Source of the DNA: Bacteroidales bacterium
GTDB lineage: Bacteria; Bacteroidota; Bacteroidia; Bacteroidales; P3
DNA: 42,033 nt
NCBI GenBank assembly: GCA_024681475.1
Contig: JAILAT010000019.1
Coordinates: 1-42,033, forward strand
Direction: 5' to 3'
Shown here: piece by piece, positions 8,268 to 15,600 of the stretch
Layout: each line of letters starts with the position of its first letter
How positions within the stretch are numbered: the stretch's first letter is position 1
Program-made: the position numbers and the translations under genes
The notes under the pieces: model-generated
Told to the model about the DNA's origin: nothing
What the model saw: only the letters and a program-made list of their open reading frames with translations
Database searches by the model: none

Positions 8268-8753
8268 CTAAAAAATAAGCAAGAAAATCATGATGCCGAG
8301 AACCAGCACCGCAAACATGATCAAAGTGGTAGGAAATTGAACCCGGTCTTCACGTTCAAACTTGCGTTTGATGTGGGGTTCCACGGGTTCGCCTTTCTTG
8401 GCGGGGTCGATGTCGGGGCGCAGGTTGCCGTTTTCGTCGAAGCGCGACACATAGTGGAACTCCGGCTTCTCGTGCTTGTGAAATAGGTCGCTGAAAGTTA
8501 CGGGTTTCAGATGTCTGTCGACATCGATATGGGTATGTGCCGACAAGGACTCCAACGTTTCATCGGAGATGGTGTCGAGCTGAGCCTTTGCGTCGCCATT
8601 GGCCACGGCCTCACGCATCTGGTCGTCGTCGATAGGCAATCCCTTCTCAATGCGGTATTTGGCCTTCAGCTTCTCAAACTCCTCTTTCTCAGGATCATAA
8701 AGCCGCGGCTTGTAGTGGAATTGTCTTGGCTTAGGTGTATAAAACATCGGCAT
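8268..8753 (-). CDS. Hypothetical protein with C-terminal membrane anchor
   Basis: A 161-aa protein I do not recognise. The N-terminus MPMFYTPKPRQFHYKPRLYDPEKEEFEKLKAKY is basic and aromatic. The middle is charged with several histidines (HTHIDVDRHLKPVTFSDLFHKHEKPEFHYVSRFD). The only hydrophobic segment is at the extreme C-terminus, FPTTLIMFAVLVLGIMIFLLIF, which suggests a tail-anchored inner-membrane protein facing the cytoplasm. An alternative start is Met3. It is 153 bp upstream of panD and on the same strand, so cotranscription is possible but not shown. Confidence 0.7.
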   Translation of the reverse strand: MPMFYTPKPRQFHYKPRLYDPEKEEFEKLKAKYRIEKGLPIDDDQMREAVANGDAKAQLDTISDETLESLSAHTHIDVDRHLKPVTFSDLFHKHEKPEFHYVSRFDENGNLRPDIDPAKKGEPVEPHIKRKFEREDRVQFPTTLIMFAVLVLGIMIFLLIF

Positions 8754-9183
8754 AGCTCGTCACTCTTTATTGTTCAAATTATATATAACTACAATCTTCC
8801 ATTATTATTGTGTGAGGGAGAAAAAAAAGATTATTATCTCCATCCGACTTGGAATAACCACAATACACACTCTCGCTTGTTGACGTTTCGTTCCGGTCGA
8901 CTAATATACCCATGATTATTGATAGTCTTCCCAAAAGTCCAGAAAGGACTTGCTCTCTATAACCTCACACAAGAAAAACAAAGTTTTCCGCAGTGTGGGG
9001 ATCAAAAAAAGCATCCAATAATGCGTCTCGGAGAGACGCGCTCTCAATAGTTAATATTCCGTCTCCTGTCGTTTTTTTTTCCTGTTTTTTATCACGGATA
9101 GCTATTGTCGGCTTACCCTAGTAATTACATTTGGATATGTAGAGCGTTGATAATCTGTCTCTTTTCAAAAAAAATTAAAAATA
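8754..9183. other. Intergenic region between the tail-anchored protein gene and the tracrRNA promoter
   Basis: This 430-bp stretch contains no gene I can support. It holds copy 2 of the dispersed three-hairpin element (8935-9048), flanked by AT-rich DNA. The segment 8754-8934 must contain the promoter for the minus-strand gene starting at 8753, but I see no good TAnnTTTG there. Confidence 0.6.
8935..9048 (+). repeat. Dispersed three-hairpin element, copy 2
   Basis: Hairpin 1 is AAGTCC-agaaa-GGACTT (8935-8951). Next comes the linker GCTCTCTATAA. Hairpin 2 is CCTCACAC / GTGTGGGG (8963-8970 and 8993-9000), where one C-G pair of copy 3 is a T-G wobble. Hairpin 3 is GCGTCTC-gga-GAGACGC (9023-9039), followed by the tail GCTCTCAAT. 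Hairpin 1 has a different sequence from copies 1 and 3 yet remains fully paired. Confidence 0.8.
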
Positions 9184-9215
9184 TTTGGCTATTATTGAAA
9201 AAGTTAGTATTTTTG
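9184..9215 (+). promoter_or_regulatory. tracrRNA promoter
   Basis: TTTG at 9184-9187, a 20-bp spacer, and TATTTTTG at 9208-9215 make an excellent match to the Bacteroidetes primary sigma-factor consensus. The predicted transcription start (about 9221) falls at the first base of the anti-repeat, so the transcript would begin with the pairing segment. Confidence 0.8.
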
Positions 9216-9220
9216 CATTA

Positions 9221-9298
9221 CTTTTTAAGCAATTCACAATAAGGATTATTCCGTTGTGAAAACTACCAAGGGGGCGATTTTTTCGTCGCCTTTTTTTG
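9221..9298 (+). ncRNA. tracrRNA of the type II-C CRISPR-Cas9 system
   Basis: The first 20 nt, CTTTTTAAGCAATTCACAAT, are the reverse complement of the first 20 nt of the CRISPR repeat, with one G-U pair at the repeat's first base. Next come a small GGA-ttat-TCC hairpin (the likely nexus), GTTGTGAAAAC, and a terminator hairpin GGCGA / TCGCC (9273-9277 and 9286-9290) followed by seven T residues. The predicted length is about 77 nt with no upstream extension. In type II systems this RNA pairs with the pre-crRNA repeat, recruits RNase III and anchors the guide in Cas9. Its polarity fixes crRNA transcription on the plus strand. It was found by complementarity, not by expression data. Confidence 0.9.
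9273..9297 (+). terminator. Rho-independent terminator of tracrRNA
   Basis: The stem GGCGA / TCGCC with an 8-nt loop is followed by T7 at 9291-9297. The final T residues and the following G also form the TTTG -33 element of the predicted pre-crRNA promoter. Confidence 0.8.
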
Positions 9299-9326
9299 TA
9301 AGTATTGCATCTTTTTTGTATTTTTG
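9295..9326 (+). promoter_or_regulatory. Predicted pre-crRNA (CRISPR leader) promoter
   Basis: TTTG at 9295-9298, a 20-bp spacer, and TATTTTTG at 9319-9326 match the consensus as well as the tracrRNA promoter does. Transcription would start near 9333 and cross about 120 nt of leader before the first repeat. The repeat itself contains no TAnnTTTG, so a repeat-internal promoter of the Neisseria kind is not apparent. Confidence 0.7.
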
Positions 9327-9452
9327 CAAAGTGAAAAATGAATTATGATAGGCATTAAACTGCTTATAGTTCTTTGAAATATACACAATTATATGCTTTC
9401 AATTAATTGTGGTCATTTACACCCTTTTTTATCAATGGTGAAAGGTATTGTA
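9327..9452 (+). promoter_or_regulatory. CRISPR leader
   Basis: This is the AT-rich segment between the predicted pre-crRNA promoter and the first repeat. It contains an inverted repeat, CACAATTA (9384-9391) and TAATTGTG (9404-9411), with a 12-bp centre that could be a protein-binding or folding site. Its place upstream of the array, in the direction set by the tracrRNA, identifies it as the likely spacer-acquisition end. Confidence 0.65.
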
Positions 9453-10726
9453 GTTGTGAATTGCTTAAAAAGAGAACATTGACATAGATAACGAACATTT
9501 GTGCAGCAGGTGTATTATACTCATTTTCTGTTGTGAATTGCTTAAAAAGAGAACATTGACATAGATAACGAACATTTGTAGTTTATGCTCTATTGGTAAC
9601 TTATCGTTGTGAATTGCTTAAAAAGAGAACATTGACATAGATAACGAACATTGTCGCGGCTTTTTGTTGTATCTTGGTATAAGTTGTGAATTGCTTAAAA
9701 AGAGAACATTGACATAGATAACGAACATTTTTTTTCTTTATACTCTTTATTTATAACTAGTTGTGAATTGCTTAAAAAGAGAACATTGACATAGATAACG
9801 AACATTCGGCGTTTCTGCCGTTTGTACGCCGCCGTAGTTGTGAATTGCTTAAAAAGAGAACATTGACATAGATAACGAACATTGGATGTTTGAAAATTGT
9901 ACATCATTGACAAGTTGTGAATTGCTTAAAAAGAGAACATTGACATAGATAACGAACATTGTCCTTGCAGGCGTTACCGCTACTGCGCAGTTGTGAATTG
10001 CTTAAAAAGAGAACATTGACATAGATAACGAACATTAACTCACCACCAACGGAGGTCGCAAAATCGTTGTGAATTGCTTAAAAAGAGAACATTGACATAG
10101 ATAACGAACATTTAATATCCGTAACCCCTGCACCGCCATTCAGTTGTGAATTGCTTAAAAAGAGAACATTGACATAGATAACGAACATTTAGCAGGGCGC
10201 GGCGGCGCATCAGCTCGTAGTTGTGAATTGCTTAAAAAGAGAACATTGACATAGATAACGAACATTCAAGCAGCTGATGATAGTGGCCACAGGCTAGTTG
10301 TGAATTGCTTAAAAAGAGAACATTGACATAGATAACGAACATTCAATCATGGCAAATGTGTTTTCGTCTCCAGTTGTGAATTGCTTAAAAAGAGAACATT
10401 GACATAGATAACGAACATTGACCAAGACCGACACCGCCTACCGCTACAGTTGTGAATTGCTTAAAAAGAGAACATTGACATAGATAACGAACATTATGGT
10501 GCTTTTTAATGTGCTTTCAAACTTAGTTGTGAATTGCTTAAAAAGAGAACATTGACATAGATAACGAACATTAAAAACACAATAAAACACGTTTTAACGC
10601 TTGTTGTGAATTGCTTAAAAAGAGAACATTGACATAGATAACGAACATTTGGTGTGGGTTCCGGTTGTCGTGTCGGTGAGTTGTGAATTGCTTAAAAAGA
10701 GAACATTGACATAGATAACGAACATT
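9453..10726 (+). CRISPR. Type II-C CRISPR array, 17 repeats and 16 spacers
   Basis: Repeats are 47 bp, starting GTTGTGAATTGCTTAAAAAG and ending ATAACGAACATT. They start at 9453, 9530, 9606, 9683, 9760, 9837, 9914, 9990, 10066, 10143, 10220, 10297, 10373, 10449, 10526, 10603 and 10680. By eye all 17 are identical, including the last. Spacers are 29 or 30 bp, all different, and range from very AT-rich (9730-9759) to GC-rich (10190-10219). Length and the GTTGTG start are typical of Bacteroidetes II-C repeats. Transcription is assigned to the plus strand from tracrRNA pairing, so the array runs towards the convergent cas2. Confidence 0.98.
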
Positions 10727-10780
10727 ACGTTTCTTGCAATTGTTATTAATTCAGGGAGTTATCCTGTGTCATTGAGAGAA

Positions 10781-10811
10781 AAAATCCTGCCCAATTGGGC
10801 AGGATTTTTTT
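10781..10811. terminator. Bidirectional terminator between the CRISPR array and cas2
   Basis: AAAATCCTGCCC and GGGCAGGATTTT (10781-10792 and 10797-10808) form a perfect 12-bp stem around AATT. T-runs follow on the plus strand, and the A-run before it gives T-runs on the minus strand. It can end both the pre-crRNA and the cas9-cas1-cas2 transcript, which converge here. Confidence 0.85.
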
Positions 10812-10837
10812 GTTTCTTCTATCGTTTTCCCATTCTG

Positions 10838-11173
10838 TTAGAAAAGTTCCAACTGCTGTCCTGCAGCTGTGGGTTGCGTTTCTTTCTTCCCCACATAAAG
10901 TTCAATGCCGGCAAATTGTTTGTCGGTAATGGAGAGAAACCCCACTTGTCCATAAGATGGCAAGATGGCTTTGATGCGGTGCAGATGAACGTCAGCATTT
11001 TCGCGACTGGCACAATGGCGCACATATATAGAGTATTGGAACATGGTGAATCCATCAGCAATCAGATTCTTGCGAAAATCGGCAGCTGCCTTGCGCTCTT
11101 TCTTTGTTTCGGTGGGAAGGTCGAAAAAAACAAGCAGCCACATGATACGATATTCACTAAAACGGTCCATCAC
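10838..11173 (-). CDS. cas2: CRISPR-associated endoribonuclease Cas2
   Basis: A 111-aa protein of the ferredoxin-like fold. MWLLVFFDLPTETKKER contains the conserved early-strand aspartate (Asp18). MFQYSIYVRHCASRENADVHLHRIKAILPSYGQVGFLSITDKQ is typical of Cas2 proteins in type II systems. With Cas1 it forms the spacer-integration complex; in that complex Cas2 is mainly structural. The start overlaps the cas1 stop by 4 bp. It is the last gene of the cas operon and faces the array terminator. The N-terminal methionine is doubled (MMDR), so the start could be Met2. Confidence 0.96.
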   Translation of the reverse strand: MMDRFSEYRIMWLLVFFDLPTETKKERKAAADFRKNLIADGFTMFQYSIYVRHCASRENADVHLHRIKAILPSYGQVGFLSITDKQFAGIELYVGKKETQPTAAGQQLELF

Positions 11174-12078
11174 AGTTCGGGATAGAGCAAACGCCTGTTT
11201 TCTCCTGCAAAGCAGCGTGCCAGCGAGGCTGTGGTTTGGCTGGTGGCAATCATCAAAGGACTGCGTTGGCCGCCTATGCGCACTTCCAGTGTGGGCACGG
11301 TGAGCAGACGCCGCTTGATATCAGTAGTGATGGTCTCTGCTTCTGGCATCTCTTGCATCGTTTGTACTACCAAACTGTCCACAAAGGGACGGTAGGGCTC
11401 CATGATGTCGTCGGCCAAGCAATAGGCGTTGTAACGGTTATGATGGTGGATACCCAATGTAGGCAGTAATCCACTGCCAACCAGTGCACGAGCTACCACG
11501 GCGCGTAGTATGGCATAGCCGTAATTCAATAGCGAGTTAGGGTAATCGCCTTCGCGGTCGCGCGTAAATTCTTCCAGCGCAGGGAACATCTGTCGCCAGT
11601 AGTAGGCTGCTGCACGGCCTTCCAGGTTTGTGCTGTCGCCCGAGCGGACCTCGTTGGCCCATGCCATCATGTTGCCAATCTCAACACCGCGCAAATTGCC
11701 AAGTAGTGCAGCCTGATTGCGTATTTTCTGTTGTACAGTCTGTTGCCACAACTGTTTGCGCAGAGGTATGGAAGCGTCGATTTGTGCGCGGAAACGTTCG
11801 CTCTGCACGCTGTTGCCTTCCAATGGAAGCATCAATCCCACAGGCAAATGTTTTTCGTCGCAGGTCACTACGGCGGCATTGTTTTCCAGCAAGGCAGCAA
11901 TGGCGCCATGTGTGATGGTTATCTGGCGGTGGTCGAGCAATAGAAGACCGATATCCTCTATGGGAATGGATGTCTCTCGCTCTGGCTCACCATCGTGAGG
12001 CAATATCTTCACCATCAGCTGTCCTGTGCGCAGCGATAGATAAGCAGGATTTGAGAAGCAAACGGTTCTCTTAATCAT
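11170..12078 (-). CDS. cas1: CRISPR-associated endonuclease Cas1 (type II)
   Basis: A 302-aa integrase that inserts new spacers at the leader end of the array. The catalytic metal-binding residues are recognisable: Glu153 in TNLEGRAAAYYWRQMFP, His212 in LGIHHHNRYNAYCLADD and Asp223/Asp224 in the same block, followed by IMEPYRPFVD. The length and the ENNAAVVTCDEKHLPVGLMLP region are typical of type II Cas1. It begins 7 bp after cas9 and overlaps cas2 by 4 bp, so the three are one transcription unit. All key residues are intact, so adaptation may be functional. Confidence 0.97.
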   Translation of the reverse strand: MIKRTVCFSNPAYLSLRTGQLMVKILPHDGEPERETSIPIEDIGLLLLDHRQITITHGAIAALLENNAAVVTCDEKHLPVGLMLPLEGNSVQSERFRAQIDASIPLRKQLWQQTVQQKIRNQAALLGNLRGVEIGNMMAWANEVRSGDSTNLEGRAAAYYWRQMFPALEEFTRDREGDYPNSLLNYGYAILRAVVARALVGSGLLPTLGIHHHNRYNAYCLADDIMEPYRPFVDSLVVQTMQEMPEAETITTDIKRRLLTVPTLEVRIGGQRSPLMIATSQTTASLARCFAGENRRLLYPEL

Positions 12079-12085
12079 TACGATA

Positions 12086-12660
12086 TTATCCTATACTGAT
12101 TATATTGCCCAAACGGTCGACCTTGATGGGTATGCAACGCTCTTTAATCATTTCTTCTCCTGTGATGTCTTTCTGCATTTTATTTTGAGAACTAAACTCT
12201 ACCTTATCAAAAATGGGTTTGGCAACGGAGTGGGGGATACAATCTAAATGTGATTCTGTTACAGATACGACTCTATATAGTCTCATATTGTCAATTAAAT
12301 TTGTCAGAGAGGAGTCGTCATTCAGGGAAGGAAGGTAAACAAGGTCGTGAGGAGATAAAGTGTATATTATTGAAGCGTCTTGAGGGATTTTTTGGATATG
12401 ATCTTCCTTTAAAAAAGATTCGAGTTTATTTCGCCATTCTTTTTTGTATTTTTTTTGGCATTCAATTAAATATCTTAGTTCGATAATATCAAAGGCTCTT
12501 TCAATTTGAGGTGTTCTATAGATGATAAACAAAAGATTAGTACCTTTGGCTCCATTTACATACTTCTTAGGATTGATGCCCTTGGTTCCAACTGAAAATT
12601 TTTCTCCTTTAGTATATTCTCTAATATGTTTTATCGGCATATGTGGATGTCCGTCGTTGA
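12086..12660 (-). other. AT-rich 3' segment of cas9 (PAM-interacting end)
   Basis: By hand count, 12241-12660 is 33% G+C (138 of 420), while the adjoining 12661-12840 is 58% (104 of 180). The change occurs within about 40 bp, near codon 1322, with no frame disruption. It suggests that the 3' end of cas9, encoding the region that reads the PAM, has a different origin from the rest. Confidence 0.65.
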
Positions 12661-15600
12661 GTGCGGTGATGTTGGCGTTCATGCGCTCCAGGCCGTCGGC
12701 GTTGAAGGCCTCTTCGGCATTGCCGCCCTCGGCATTCAGGTGCGCCATCATGATCTTGCGAATGCCGCTGTCGGTGATGGCCTCGATGGCTTTGCGTGCA
12801 GAGGCTTCGTTTTTGCAGTCTTTCATGTAATCCACCAACTCTTTACGGGTGGCAAAATAGCGCTCTTTTGTCTCTTTGGTATAGTAGTATACTTCTACTT
12901 TTCCGTTGGTGGTTTCGCTCCATACATCGGCATGTTTCTCAAAATATTCCACCAATTGCTTGATGCTGAGGCCTTCGGCAACCAGCTCTTTGACCTTGGC
13001 GCGCAGTTCACGGTCTACAATACGCTCGGGTTGTTGGAAGGCTTCTTTTAACTTCACGTTGCGTTTCATTTGTAAGTTTACTTCGCCGTAGATGGTATCC
13101 TTGTGCAGGGGTTTGCGGATGGACCAACTGTCGCCGGTAGTCTGGGCAAACGTCTTTTTCTTGCCGCTAGTGTCGTAGGCGGTGTAGTGGTTGGAGGTTT
13201 TGTTGATAACGCGTAGGTTTTGCTTGAAGCTGACAATCATATTGGCCAACATATTATAACTTTGTTGTGCGAAGTCGGGCCAAGGCACCAGGAACTCTTT
13301 GGCATACCAGTGTGTTTGTCCGTCGCTGCCTTTGTAGCTTTCCATGCGACGCAATTTGCGTTGCAGGTCGTGGCGGGTGCTGCTATTGGCGGCTTCGTTG
13401 TTCAGCAAGTTGATGTGGCTGCGAGTGCAACAGGCAATGACGATGGCATCCATGGCGTGGTGTCGATGGTCTATACGCTTTTTGCTAAAACCTTGCCGCT
13501 GTTCGAGTGGCATGGAAGGAATGGTGTGGCCTTCTGCCGAGAGGGTGGTGTATGCGGTAGTTCCAGTAAGGGTGTTAAGTCGCTCGAAGCGCGGCAGTAC
13601 GATACGGTTCCAAACATCGTCAAGACCCCAGTCGTGTTTCAGTCTGTCGGTGATGGCACCGTTGGTGGCTATCACGTGTTTTGAAGTGGCTTCGGCTTCG
13701 CGTTCTCCCTCGTCGTTTTCTTCGCGCACAATGTTGGACATGAGGCGCATCATCAAACGGCTGATGTAACGGCTGTCGTTGAGCTGCCGGTTGATGAATT
13801 GTTGAGGAATGTCATCGAGCATGAGTTTCTCCAGCTTCTTGCGGTTGCCTTTGAAGTTGTTCTCGCAAAGTTTTTCATAAGCGTCCATCTCCTGTATCTT
13901 CACAGTTCCGCCCATGGAGAGGCGCACTGTTTCTCCATGATGTGTGGCGATAAATGTGTGACCCAACTGGCGGTCTTTGAGTTGGTTGACTTCGGCTTCG
14001 CAGACTACTTTGTTGGAGAGCGAGTCGTCGAAATAGATGCTTTGAGGAATGATGTGTTCTATTTGGTAAGCTGAGGTGAACAGTTTTGACAGGGGTATTG
14101 CGCGCCCTGTGTAGGGTGAGATATAATTTTGGTCCAGCCACAATTTGTAACGCAGTATTTCGCTATGGGAAGGCTGTTTGGAGGAATTGGACATTTTGTC
14201 TTTGATAACTTTAATCTCATCGTCGATGGAATCACTGTATCTCAGCAGGACGCCTTCTTCGTAGATTTTTAGCAACTCCTGTTGAGATGGTGAGTAGGGT
14301 CGCACACCCTCGACTTCAAAGTCGGGATTGGTCATTTCCTCGAGCAGCAGTCTGATGCGCTGGTTGGTTTTTTCTCCTTCTTGTATTTGTTTTGCCATTC
14401 TTTCGCGTTCGCCCTTTGTTTTCTTGAGCTCGCGTCCCATTTCGATGTGTATCTCGTCAGGTCGGCCATACTTTTGCCAGATGTCGCGAACCACACGCAG
14501 GCTCTCTGTCACCACTTGTTCCACGATGGGGTTGTTCAGCGAGTGCTGGCGGAAAGCATTCAGATAGTCGTCAATGTCTTCAGGCTTCTCCCAGCGAGTC
14601 AAATCTTTGGGAGGACCGTAGACCAGACAGCAAGCCTGCCATGTGGATAAACCGCGGCAGTCGTCAATCGACTGGATGTTAGTGAGTTTCGATCGGATGT
14701 TGTCGGGCAGGGATTTGTCCACTTCGCCAGTGGCAAGACATTCGACGCGATGGGCTGCGGCAGGGTCGAGGGCTGCCGCACTCCAATAGCGGCCACGTCG
14801 CATCAGCGGCAAAAGACGACTCAGGGCTTTCGCTGAATAGGCACCATAGTCTTTCTCCTTGCAGACCGTTAGCTTGCGGAAAGCCTCTTCGAACGAATCC
14901 TCGTCTAGTCCTTCTTTGTGGGCATAGGTGCGCAAAGCCTTGCAGTATTCTTTTGTGTCGTCGACAGAGTAGAGCAGATGCCAAAGGTCCAACTCCCTCT
15001 TTGTGGGTATAGGTGTGCTAGGCCTTGCTGTATTCTTTGGTATCAACTCTCGCTCTTCGGTTAGGAAGGTGGCGTCGATTCCGGCTTTCTTCAGCCCATC
15101 CAGCAAGACGGCACGGGTTTCGCCTGCAGGATATTTGTTGTCTTCCGGATAGTTCCAACGATAGTCCTGCTGGCTCTTTTTGTTGATGCCCAGCAGATTG
15201 AGAAGATCCTTTTGTTCGATGCTTTTGAGGCACATAAGCTGGTCGAAGAGCGATGTCCATGCGTTGTCGTCTGGCAAAAGGATGTCGGTTACATCTAGTT
15301 CTCGAGCCCCTTGGCTTTGGTAGATGCGTAGGTTGGAGAGCCATTGCCACATACGGAACTCTTGGAATAGTGGGTGTGATTTGGCAATGCACTTGATAGC
15401 CTTCCCGTTACGCTTTTCGTATGGACAGTCGGCAATGAGGCTGCGTTTGCTTTTCAGTGGTCGTTGGTAGAGCAGTATGTCCTCGGCTAGCAGATATTCA
15501 AAGGTACGAGAGGAGAGTAGGCGACGATGGGCATCATTGTTGGGATAGAGCTCTTCGATGCAGCGCATCAAGAGATCTTTGTTGCACAGTTCGGAGTGGA

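Noticed and set aside
9695-9913. 72-codon minus-strand frame inside the CRISPR array
   Set aside because: It is built from repeat and spacer DNA, and the protein shows the repeat twice; it is not a gene.
9453-10726. TTGACA inside each CRISPR repeat as a -35 promoter box
   Set aside because: Bacteroidetes promoters do not use TTGACA, and no matching -10 lies at a fixed distance because spacers differ. The leader promoter is a better explanation.
12250-12486. 78-codon plus-strand frame antisense to the AT-rich end of cas9
   Set aside because: I considered a small antisense gene such as an anti-CRISPR, but it has no start signal or promoter and lies wholly inside the Cas9 coding sequence.
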